Part shown: positions 1 through 5,315 of the stretch, piece by piece
Layout: the number at the start of each line of letters is the position of its first letter
How positions within the stretch are numbered: the first letter of the stretch is position 1
Source: Oxalobacter sp.
Lineage (GTDB): Bacteria; Pseudomonadota; Gammaproteobacteria; Burkholderiales; Burkholderiaceae_D
Direction of reading: 5' to 3'
Length of the DNA stretch: 5,850 bases
NCBI GenBank assembly: GCA_012512465.1
Contig: JAAZED010000342.1
Location: forward strand, 1 to 5,850
Program-made: the position numbers and the translations under genes
The notes under the pieces: generated by a model
Told to the model about the DNA's origin: nothing
Seen by the model: only the letters and a program-made list of their open reading frames with translations
Databases searched by the model: none

Positions 1-326
1 GATATATCGTGTCGCCTGTGTGCTGGTGTGGACATGGATGCCTCGCTTCTGGTTGATCTGAGCGAAGTATCTCAGATATATCACGTTTCTGCAATCTCGT
101 GTCTACAATATCTAACATGCTGATATTAGTATTGCTATATTTTTTTAATATTTATAACCAGAATTTGTAAAGCCTTCCAGAAAACGAATATTTTCAAATA
201 ATGAAACAGCAAGAAAATCGGAAAGTATGGAAAAAAAGGATATTTCATGATTTTGACGGAAAAACCGGGATTTTATGACTGATATAAAAAGATCGGATAT
301 TTCACAAAAAAGACAAACCATAAAAA
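1..326. other. AT-rich stretch without a supportable gene
   Basis: Nothing here can be called a gene. From about 110 to 326 the DNA is clearly more AT-rich than the coding region to its right, with runs of A and T. Short open stretches exist: one on the plus strand from the window edge to a stop at 121, and one on the minus strand from an ATG at 119 running off the left edge. Neither has a convincing ribosome site or a recognisable protein. The stretch also holds a perfect inverted repeat at 56-77, two copies of the palindrome GATATATC (1-8 and 75-82) and two copies of GGATATTTCA (238-247 and 295-304). It lies just downstream of the terminators of the Sel1-repeat cluster. Confidence 0.6.
56..77. 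repeat. Perfect 7-base inverted repeat, 8-base spacer
   Basis: The arms ATCTGAG (56-62) and CTCAGAT (71-77) are perfect reverse complements around an 8-base centre. The centre-to-centre distance of 15 bases is not typical of a two-turn operator, and no T-tract follows, so it does not look like an intrinsic terminator. It could be a regulator-binding site for a gene beyond the left edge, or chance. Confidence 0.35.
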
Positions 327-351
327 AACCGGCCTGGATGACAGGCCGGTT
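321..351 (-). terminator. Intrinsic terminator of the Sel1-repeat gene cluster
   Basis: Read on the minus strand, a perfect 10-bp GC-rich stem (AACCGGCCTG pairing with CAGGCCGGTT, positions 327-336 and 342-351) with a 5-base loop is followed directly by a run of Ts (plus-strand A run 322-328). It lies 56 bases beyond the stop codon of the last Sel1-repeat gene. This is a textbook Rho-independent terminator and fixes the 3' end of the cluster. Confidence 0.88.
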
Positions 352-367
352 CGGCTGATATTTCTGC

Positions 368-394
368 AAACCGGATGGGTAAAATATCCGGTTT
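368..394 (-). terminator. Second hairpin between the last stop codon and the main terminator
   Basis: Nine perfectly paired bases (AAACCGGAT at 368-376 with ATCCGGTTT at 386-394) surround a 9-base loop. It starts 13 bases after the stop codon of the last gene. On the minus strand only three Ts follow the stem, so alone it would be a weak terminator. It may act in tandem with the stronger hairpin at 327-351 or protect the mRNA 3' end. Both stems share a CCGG core. Confidence 0.5.
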
Positions 395-407
395 TCCGAG
401 GAAACAC

Positions 408-1460
408 TTACTGCAATTCAGCCACTTTTTTCATCGCATCCATGTCACGATGGCTTGCCGCTTTCTTATACCATTTCAACGCTTCTTTTCTGTCCGGTGA
501 GATGCCATCCCGCCCTTCCTCGTATATCCTGCCAAGCGCATACTGGGCTTTGACATGATCCCGCAATGCGGCTTTTTTGTACCAAGCGTAAGCTGCCTGG
601 TCGTTTTTGCCGGACTCCAACTCCTCATAAAATTCGCCCAGCCGGTACTGGGCTTCAGCATCCCCTTTCTCTGCCAGCTCAAGCAGCACAGCAAGCATTT
701 TTTCAATGTACCCGTCCATTACCTCCATAAGCTGCGCCATAAATTGTATGGATTCCTGCTGTGTCAATTCGGGATGTGCCTCGGAACGGGCATACCACCT
801 GCCGGACGCATTCTCATCTCTGACCACGCCCATGCCGGTTTCATACATCATGCCCAGCAATGCCTGTGCCAGTGCGTCATCCGCCTGGGCAGCTTTTGTT
901 ATCCAGGATGCCGCCTGCACAAAATCCATGCCGGTACCGGTTCCACTGGCATAGACAATACCCAGGGCAAGCCAGGTTGAGCTGTCGCCATTTTTTGCTG
1001 CACCTGCCAGCCTTTCATATGCCAGCCGCTCCTCCTCTTCTTCGTTGAGAAGCCGCCCCTGAGCATCTACGATGCTGTCATTGGCTGCGGCGGCTTTGAC
1101 GACCCCTAAAAGACTGCGCATATAACGCGAATTGTTTTTCAGTTCCGGGCTGCCAAAAATGTCTACGCCCTTTTCACTGTCAAGATCCACCCCGATCCCA
1201 AAGGCATACATGATGCCAAGTACACTTCTTGCACGTTCATCACCTGATTCGGCCTTTTTCATGAACACCGCCATAACGGCAGGATCGGGCGCCCCGGGAA
1301 CCAGACGCTGAGTGCTTTTTTCGACAACAACAAGTGGTTTTTTCCCGTCACCGGCATCCCGGGTAACCGTAACAGCATGGCTCATTGCCCTGTTTGACAG
1401 AAACAGGCAGGCGAGTAACAGCACCACACCCATCCACCAGCGCATTCTGTTGTACTGCAT
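408..1460 (-). CDS. Exported Sel1-like repeat protein, 350 aa, divergent member (fifth in cluster)
   Basis: This predicted exported alpha/alpha-solenoid scaffold probably binds another protein; its partner is unknown. The chosen start (ATG 1458-1460) follows GAGGGG by 7 bases and begins a signal peptide: basic n-region with Arg5 and Arg7, hydrophobic core about 8-21, possible cleavage after Ser-His-Ala29. Leu-Leu-Ala-Cys18 also fits a loose lipobox, so a lipoprotein is possible. Sel1-like units lie at about residues 73-110 (degenerate), 158-193, 194-229, 266-300 and 301-338, with a half-repeat cap at 339-350. Two stretches break the array: about 121-157, containing five consecutive Glu (140-144), and 230-265, exactly one 36-residue slot that is helical-looking but lacks the consensus. 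An in-frame ATG at 1502 has no ribosome site. It is the most diverged of the five paralogs and last in the transcription unit, 54 bases after its neighbour. The Sel1 assignment is firm; any function is inference. Confidence 0.9.
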   Translation of the reverse strand: MQYNRMRWWMGVVLLLACLFLSNRAMSHAVTVTRDAGDGKKPLVVVEKSTQRLVPGAPDPAVMAVFMKKAESGDERARSVLGIMYAFGIGVDLDSEKGVDIFGSPELKNNSRYMRSLLGVVKAAAANDSIVDAQGRLLNEEEEERLAYERLAGAAKNGDSSTWLALGIVYASGTGTGMDFVQAASWITKAAQADDALAQALLGMMYETGMGVVRDENASGRWYARSEAHPELTQQESIQFMAQLMEVMDGYIEKMLAVLLELAEKGDAEAQYRLGEFYEELESGKNDQAAYAWYKKAALRDHVKAQYALGRIYEEGRDGISPDRKEALKWYKKAASHRDMDAMKKVAELQ

Positions 1461-1467
1461 ATCCATT

Positions 1468-1473
1468 CCCCTC
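1468..1473 (-). promoter_or_regulatory. Ribosome binding site that sets the start at 1460
   Basis: GAGGGG on the minus strand lies 7 bases before the ATG at 1458-1460. It is only one base from another in-frame ATG (1464-1466) and well downstream of the one at 1502, so it argues for 1460. That start also puts the signal peptide at the very N-terminus. Confidence 0.65.
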
Positions 1474-1514
1474 AAAAGATTAATTTCTTTATTGGATGGC
1501 ATCAGATGTTGAGA

Positions 1515-2387
1515 CTATTCCAGCTCAACCAGCTTCTTTTTGGCATTGATATCGCCCTGATCGGCTGCCTTGCGATACCATTTCAGTGCCTCGGCCCTGC
1601 CTTCAGGAAGCCCGAGACCCTGCTCATACATTTCTCCCAGCCGGTACTGCGCCTGGACAACATCCTGCTCTGCCGCTTTTTTATACCAGTGTGCCGCTTC
1701 GGCATAATCCTGCTTGACGCCCATGCCCTTGTCGTACATGATGGCAACCAGCCCCTGGGCATCTCCGTCCTCCTGGTCAGCTACCTTGCGGAACCACGCC
1801 ATGGCTTTGGCATAATCCTGGGGAACGCCCCTGCCTATCATATAAAGATATCCCAGCCTCGCCTGGCCATCCTCATTTCCCTGCTCTGCTGATTTCCGGT
1901 ACCACTCGGCAGCTGTTTCAAAATTTTTGGCAACCCCATACCCGTATTCATAATAAACACCGAGTCGGTACTGGGAATTGGCCTGGCCGTTTTTGGCGGC
2001 TTTTTCAAACCACATTGCTGATGTATTGATATCCGGGCCACCTTTGATACCCATACCGGACGCATACATCCTGCCAAGCATGTCCTGTGCAAGGGGATGA
2101 TTTTGTTCGGCCGCTTTCAGAAACCATTTTGCCGCTTCATCAAAATCCCGCTTGCCGTTTTTTCCTGCGGCATAATCCACGCCAAGACGAAATTGGGCCT
2201 CAGGATCGCCCTGTGCGGCTTTTTCCTCACGGCTGGCTTCTGCGGTCGTTATGCTGTCGTCTGCCTGGGCAGATTCATCCGTTTGGACTTCCTGCGCCGT
2301 CACCGTATCAGCCGATACAACACTGTATCCGCCCAGTATCGCCGTTAAAAATAATGACGTCACGATCTTGCGATAATTGCTGCGCAT
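1515..2387 (-). CDS. Exported Sel1-like repeat protein, 290 aa, six repeats (fourth in cluster)
   Basis: This is the longest regular Sel1-repeat array in the window. A signal peptide (Arg and Lys in the first 7 residues, hydrophobic core about 8-20, likely cleavage after Val-Ser-Ala26) is followed by a polar linker rich in Asp, Glu, Gln and Thr (27-55). Six units follow: 60-95, 96-133, 134-169, 170-205, 206-241 and 242-277. All are 36 residues except the second, which has a two-residue insertion in the loop after its G-x-G-I. A half-repeat cap (278-290) closes the array. Units follow the Sel1 pattern of AQ-x-x-LG-x-x-Y, then G-x-GV, then A-x-x-W(F/Y)-x-KAAE-Q. The start is ATG 2385-2387; the GTG just before it (2388-2390) is also in frame, but GGAGG is better spaced, at 7 bases, from the ATG. 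It lies 50 bases after the preceding Sel1 gene. Its fifth and third-to-last loops resemble that neighbour most, suggesting duplication. Such proteins act as binding scaffolds; no catalytic residues are seen and the ligand is unknown. Confidence 0.93.
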   Translation of the reverse strand: MRSNYRKIVTSLFLTAILGGYSVVSADTVTAQEVQTDESAQADDSITTAEASREEKAAQGDPEAQFRLGVDYAAGKNGKRDFDEAAKWFLKAAEQNHPLAQDMLGRMYASGMGIKGGPDINTSAMWFEKAAKNGQANSQYRLGVYYEYGYGVAKNFETAAEWYRKSAEQGNEDGQARLGYLYMIGRGVPQDYAKAMAWFRKVADQEDGDAQGLVAIMYDKGMGVKQDYAEAAHWYKKAAEQDVVQAQYRLGEMYEQGLGLPEGRAEALKWYRKAADQGDINAKKKLVELE

Positions 2388-2393
2388 CACTTA

Positions 2394-2400
2394 CCCTCCC
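2394..2400 (-). promoter_or_regulatory. Strong ribosome binding site for the 290-aa Sel1 gene
   Basis: The minus strand carries GGGAGGG before the adjoining GTG and ATG codons. Its GGAGG core (2395-2399) leaves 7 bases to the ATG but only 4 to the GTG, favouring ATG at 2387. It is the strongest ribosome site in the cluster. Confidence 0.75.
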
Positions 2401-2437
2401 CATGATCCCGGCCAGGAGTTTCTGCAACCTTGAACCA

Positions 2438-3016
2438 TTATTTGCGCACAGAGGTAGCCGGCTTGCCTGAAGCGGCTTTCAGCTCTTCAAGACGTTTTTT
2501 TGCATAAGGATTTCCCTGTGCCGCTGCCTTGCGATACCAGGCAATGGCCTGCTTCTGATCCTTGGGAACCCCCATCCCTGACTCGTACATATTCCCCATA
2601 TTGAATTGCGCCATTTCCAGGCCCTTGTCAGCCACCTTGCGCATCCAGTTTGCCGCCTGGGTATAGTCCTGTTTGACACCAATCCCTTTGACATACATCG
2701 CAGAAAGGTAAAACTGCGCTTCTGTATGGTTCTGTTCTGCGGCCTTTTCCAGCCAGTGGACCATGACTTTGTCATCTGACCTGACAAACTTTCCTTCAGC
2801 GTAGGCAATGGAAAGGCGATACTGTGACTGCGCATCGCCAGCTTCCGCCTGCTTTCTGATCGTTTCAAATTCACTTCGGGTCTTGATGGAAAGGGGCTGG
2901 GCCTGCTGTTGTTTTCCTGCGCCAGCCTGTGCAAGGACAGTGGAAGAAGCCATACCCGCCATGATAAAAATGCAGGCCAGGCCAACACGCAAACCCCATT
3001 TTCCCATTCTCTGCAT
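2438..3016 (-). CDS. Exported Sel1-like repeat protein, 192 aa, three repeats (third in cluster)
   Basis: A signal peptide (Arg3, Lys6, Arg10; hydrophobic core about 11-24; cleavage probably after Val-Leu-Ala29) precedes a Gln-rich linker (about 31-45). Three exact 36-residue Sel1-like units lie at 60-95, 96-131 and 132-167, then a half-repeat cap at 168-180 and a short basic tail ending Arg-Lys. The first unit has Lys-Phe-Val in place of the usual G-x-GV turn. The reading frame stays open to a GTG at 3076, but the extra residues have no ribosome site and would bury the signal peptide, so ATG 3014-3016 is preferred. ATG 3005-3007 is an alternative, since the ribosome site is weak (GGGG 2 bases, or CGGAA about 9 bases, before 3016). 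Repeats two and three resemble repeats five and four of the downstream 290-aa protein. Likely a periplasmic binding scaffold; ligand unknown. Confidence 0.9.
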   Translation of the reverse strand: MQRMGKWGLRVGLACIFIMAGMASSTVLAQAGAGKQQQAQPLSIKTRSEFETIRKQAEAGDAQSQYRLSIAYAEGKFVRSDDKVMVHWLEKAAEQNHTEAQFYLSAMYVKGIGVKQDYTQAANWMRKVADKGLEMAQFNMGNMYESGMGVPKDQKQAIAWYRKAAAQGNPYAKKRLEELKAASGKPATSVRK

Positions 3017-3093
3017 AACCCCGTTTCCGTCAAAATCATTGTGCTGTTCAACACCATCCATACCCGACCAGAACACACCGCTTTTTCTGCCTG

Positions 3094-3786
3094 TTACTTT
3101 TTATTGTTTTCCTGTTTTTTCTGCCCTGCCGATGTATCTTCAACCGGGTCTTTTTCCCCTTCACCAAGTGCATCCAGCCTTCGCTGTGCTCTCAAACTAC
3201 CCTGATCTGCAGCCTTTTTGTACCAGAATATGGCCTGTTTCAGGTCTTTTTCCACCCCGGTTCCCGAATCATAAGCCAGTCCCAGCTCATACTGTGCGGG
3301 CATAAAGCCCTTTTCAGCCGCCTTCTTAAACCAGGCCAGGCCATACCCGACATCCTGCCTGACACCGATCCCCCTGAAGTACATCAGGCCAATCGTACCC
3401 TGTGCTTCAATGTTTCCCTGCTCTGCCGATTTTTGCAGCCACATCATGGCTTCGCCATAGCTGGGCTCGACTCCCTGGCCTTCAAAGTAGGCTTCGCCCA
3501 GCCTGAACTGCGCCTCGGCATTTCCCTGCGCTGCTGATTTTTTAAACCATGCCAGCCCTTTGGCATAGTCGCGATCCACCCCATGCCCTTCAAAATAGGC
3601 AACGCCCAGACGGCACTGGGCATCGTCATCGCCTTTTTCTGCCAGGTTAAGCAGTTTTTGCAGGTGCGCAGCCAGTTCCTGCGGCGACATGTCGTCAAAC
3701 ACGAGTGATCCGCCACAGGCTGCATACACCATCCCCGTATACGTCATACAGCCAATCAAAGACAGCAGGCGAAAACATCTCAACAT
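3094..3786 (-). CDS. Exported Sel1-like repeat protein, 230 aa, four perfect-length repeats (second in cluster)
   Basis: A signal peptide (residues 1-22, cleavage probably after Val-Tyr-Ala22) leads into a short linker and four uninterrupted 36-residue Sel1-like units at 52-87, 88-123, 124-159 and 160-195, then a cap at 196-207. There is no insertion or deletion in the array, so the DNA has an exact 108-base period. A charged tail of about 22 residues, rich in Lys, Glu and Asn, follows. Cys24 and Cys58 would remain in the mature protein and could pair in an oxidising compartment. Leu-Ile-Gly-Cys13 resembles a lipobox, but the hydrophobic stretch before it is very short, so signal peptidase I cleavage is the better reading. 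ATG 3784-3786 follows GGGA by 9 bases; a GTG at 3801 overlaps that ribosome site and is rejected. The gap to the preceding Sel1 gene is 59 bases. Probably a periplasmic protein-binding scaffold with unknown partner. Confidence 0.92.
   Translation of the reverse strand: MLRCFRLLSLIGCMTYTGMVYAACGGSLVFDDMSPQELAAHLQKLLNLAEKGDDDAQCRLGVAYFEGHGVDRDYAKGLAWFKKSAAQGNAEAQFRLGEAYFEGQGVEPSYGEAMMWLQKSAEQGNIEAQGTIGLMYFRGIGVRQDVGYGLAWFKKAAEKGFMPAQYELGLAYDSGTGVEKDLKQAIFWYKKAADQGSLRAQRRLDALGEGEKDPVEDTSAGQKKQENNKK
3202..3633 (-). repeat. Four tandem 108-base Sel1 coding units
   Basis: These bases encode residues 52-195 of the 230-aa protein. Each unit is exactly 36 codons, so the tandem repeat is in perfect register, with the G-x-A-Q-x-x-L-G and A-x-x-W-F/Y-K-K signatures recurring each time. 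The unit sequences have diverged at the nucleotide level, which suggests old duplication under protein-level selection rather than recent slippage. Confidence 0.8.
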
Positions 3787-3845
3787 ATCAGCTAGTCCCA
3801 CGAAAAACCGTTGGCTGGTGTCTCGGTATCTCTTGTGCGAATCTG

Positions 3846-4463
3846 TCAGGAACCACTCAACCGGCTGGAAGCCGTGTTACACCAATCCGCCATTCCTTCA
3901 CCATCCCGTGTTGATGTGATCTGGCCTGTCAGGGTACGGGTATCCAGCAGGTCAATGGATTTCTGATTTCCCTTGTTTGCAGCCCGGCACAGCCAGATGG
4001 TTGCCTTTTTCCAGTCTTCCGGTACGCCCTTGCCTTCTGCATAAAGCAATCCCAGCAGATACTCGCCATCGGCATATCCCTGCCGGGCTGATTCACTGGC
4101 CCATTTCTCTGCATGGCTGAAGTCACGTTCTACTCCCTGTCCATACAGATACATCTCTGCAATCTTGAACTGGGCTTCTGCATTATCCTGTCTTGCTGCT
4201 TTCATAAACCAGGAAAATGCCGCTTCCATATCCGCATCGACAATATCGCCCATCGCATAAATCTGTCCCATCATGAGTTGCGCGTCCACATCGCCCTGCT
4301 CGGCTTTTTCACGGTATACCGGCAAGGCATCTTTCATGGAATAGACCACGCGCTCACTTTTTGCCTGCGGCGGTGCCTGCTGATCCTCATCCTGGGCGGA
4401 TACCATGCCTGAAAACCCGGCGCAGAAAACCGCGACAAGCAATCCCAATATTCGCATTTTCAT
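3846..4463 (-). CDS. Exported Sel1-like repeat protein, 205 aa, three repeats and a Cys-containing tail (first in cluster)
   Basis: This is the first gene of the Sel1 cluster. The start (ATG 4461-4463) has AAGGA 7 bases upstream and begins a clear signal peptide: Lys2 and Arg4, hydrophobic core about 5-19, cleavage after Val-Ser-Ala23. An ATG at 4550 is in frame but would bury the signal peptide behind about 29 extra residues. A polar linker (24-50) is followed by three 36-residue Sel1-like units at 57-92, 93-128 and 129-164. Unlike its four neighbours it lacks the usual half-repeat cap with basic residues. Residues 165-205 form a different tail, rich in Thr, Ser and Gly. Cys159 at the end of the last repeat and Cys195 in the tail could form a disulfide that holds the tail against the solenoid; that is inference. 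It lies 251 bases beyond the stress-gene stop and its terminator, so its own promoter probably drives the cluster. Confidence 0.92.
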   Translation of the reverse strand: MKMRILGLLVAVFCAGFSGMVSAQDEDQQAPPQAKSERVVYSMKDALPVYREKAEQGDVDAQLMMGQIYAMGDIVDADMEAAFSWFMKAARQDNAEAQFKIAEMYLYGQGVERDFSHAEKWASESARQGYADGEYLLGLLYAEGKGVPEDWKKATIWLCRAANKGNQKSIDLLDTRTLTGQITSTRDGEGMADWCNTASSRLSGS

Positions 4464-4470
4464 CGCTTCA

Positions 4471-4475
4471 TCCTT
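4471..4475 (-). promoter_or_regulatory. Ribosome binding site of the first Sel1 gene
   Basis: AAGGA on the minus strand lies 7 bases before the ATG at 4461-4463. This supports the signal-peptide start over the in-frame ATG at 4550. Confidence 0.75.
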
Positions 4476-4548
4476 TTTTTGACAGCCACACCATTTTCCT
4501 GTTTTACCTGTGTCGTAAAGGCATGATGCAGCCTGATATTCTCCTGCC

Positions 4549-4578
4549 ATAATGCCTTACAACCCGCTTTTGACGCAA
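4549..4578 (-). promoter_or_regulatory. Possible weak sigma-70 type promoter for the Sel1 cluster
   Basis: Between the stress-gene terminator and the first Sel1 gene, the minus strand has TTGCGT (4573-4578), an 18-base spacer and CATTAT (4549-4554). These match the sigma-70 consensus at three and four of six positions. The fit is weak and was picked by eye because a promoter is expected here. A different sigma factor or an activator may be used. Confidence 0.22.
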
Positions 4579-4648
4579 CTCCCCCAAAAACGCGAAGACA
4601 TCGCCAGAAACAGGTATCCCCAGCCAGGCAAAGGCTTTGCTGTCAGAC

Positions 4649-4677
4649 AAAAAAAACGACCATGAATCCATGATCGT
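4649..4677 (-). terminator. Intrinsic terminator after the universal stress gene
   Basis: On the minus strand a 9-bp stem (ACGATCATG with CATGGTCGT, including one G-U pair) with a 4-base loop is followed by eight Ts (plus-strand A run 4649-4656). It begins 37 bases after the stop codon at 4715. A run of six Ts on the plus strand at 4681-4686 means the hairpin could also stop transcription from the left, though there the stem has a C-A mismatch. It separates the stress gene from the Sel1 cluster. Confidence 0.8.
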
Positions 4678-4714
4678 CTCTTTTTTGCCACTTTCTGCTG
4701 TGAGAGAAAAGGGC

Positions 4715-5176
4715 TTACTTGTTTTTGAGCCTTGGCCGGTCAACCAGAACCGGAATCTTGCACAGCGAAAGCACTTTGGATGTAACGCTTCCCAAAATCA
4801 GCTGTCCCAGCCCGGAGCGGCCATGAGACCCCATAAAAATCAGCTCGCAATTCTGGCTCTCCGCCACTTTGACAATCGCATTCGCCGCACTGTCAGAAAA
4901 CGCAAAATGACTTGAATATTTCAGACCGGCTTTTTCCGCTGCCTCTTTGATCGGCTTGAGATACTCTATCCCGATTTTTTTCATCAACTCCTGGTACTCT
5001 TCTTCGAGCGGATAGGTAGGCGGAATAATCTCGATATAAACCGGATACTGGTATTCCGGTGCGACATAAATGCCGATCACCTCGGAATTATTGTCTGCAG
5101 CAAAGGCAACACCATCAAGCGCTGCTGCCAGGGATGTTTCGGAACCATCTGTCGGAATCAGAATTTTATTAAACAT
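4715..5176 (-). CDS. Universal stress protein, UspA family, ATP-binding type, 153 aa
   Basis: This small cytoplasmic protein of the Usp fold (Rossmann-like alpha/beta, usually a dimer) is linked in the family to survival of starvation, redox and other stress. Full family length, a single domain. The N-terminal strand Ile5-Leu-Ile-Pro-Thr-Asp10 carries the conserved nucleotide-contacting Asp. The signature G-x2-G-x9-G-S is complete: Gly116, Gly119, Gly129 and Ser130. This marks the ATP-binding subgroup (MJ0577 type) as opposed to E. coli UspA itself. The C-terminal strand Ile-Pro-Val-Leu-Val is also typical. The start ATG 5174-5176 is preceded by AGGGG at 6 bases. It lies 139 bases downstream of hom with no terminator seen between, and has its own terminator at 4649-4677. 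The Usp assignment is firm; the particular stress it answers cannot be read from sequence. Confidence 0.95.
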   Translation of the reverse strand: MFNKILIPTDGSETSLAAALDGVAFAADNNSEVIGIYVAPEYQYPVYIEIIPPTYPLEEEYQELMKKIGIEYLKPIKEAAEKAGLKYSSHFAFSDSAANAIVKVAESQNCELIFMGSHGRSGLGQLILGSVTSKVLSLCKIPVLVDRPRLKNK

Positions 5177-5248
5177 AACTCGCCCCTTTCGTCGATACTG
5201 CAGATATTATTCCTGCGGGTGTCTGGAGGTATTCTGAACGATAACCCC

Positions 5249-5287
5249 GCATTGCCGCAAGACTTTTCATCAAGACTTTATCAATGC
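5249..5287. repeat. Direct repeat inside a short inverted repeat between hom and the stress gene
   Basis: CAAGACTTT occurs at 5258-5266 and again at 5271-5279, identical over 9 bases with a 13-base period. The pair is framed by GCATTG (5249-5254) and CAATGC (5282-5287), perfect reverse complements. It sits about 75 bases upstream of the stress-gene start, so it could be a regulator site or a weak mRNA structure after hom. No T-tract follows, so it is not an intrinsic terminator. Confidence 0.4.
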
Positions 5288-5315
5288 CGCCATCATGCTG
5301 GCTGGATAAGCCCTG

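Noticed and set aside
1..123. Open stretches at the left edge: plus frame 1 to a stop at 121, and a minus frame from ATG 119 off the edge
   Set aside because: About 40 codons each, on opposite strands of the same DNA, with no ribosome site or recognisable motif. A gene beyond the edge cannot be excluded, but the window does not support one.
145..369. 74-codon open frame on the minus strand left of the cluster
   Set aside because: It would start with TTG, has no ribosome site, runs straight through the strong terminator hairpin and encodes a Phe- and Ser-rich sequence typical of translated AT-rich noncoding DNA.
555..980. Long plus-strand open frames opposite the Sel1 genes (also 1506-1892, 2087-2470 and 2808-3305)
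   Set aside because: They are antisense shadows. The periodic codon pattern of Sel1 units keeps the opposite strand free of stops. They have no ribosome sites and their residues match no family I recognise.
408..3786. CRISPR-like array, because of the regular 108-base spacing in the centre
   Set aside because: The spacing comes from 36-codon protein repeats within open frames with signal peptides. The repeats are not identical in DNA and there are no unique spacers between identical direct repeats.
408..4463. Tetratricopeptide (34-residue) repeats as the family of the cluster
   Set aside because: The unit is 36 residues with the G-x-GV turn and the AQ-x-x-LG and KAAEQG signatures, which are Sel1-like features rather than classic TPR ones.
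4464..4550. N-terminal extension of the first Sel1 protein to an ATG at 4550
   Set aside because: An AAGG lies only 4 bases before that ATG, and the extension would hide a good signal peptide. The ATG at 4463 has an AAGGA at 7 bases and starts the signal peptide directly.
4504..4743. 79-codon minus-strand frame overlapping the 3' end of the stress gene
   Set aside because: It begins with TTG inside the stress gene, reads through that gene's terminator and has no family resemblance.
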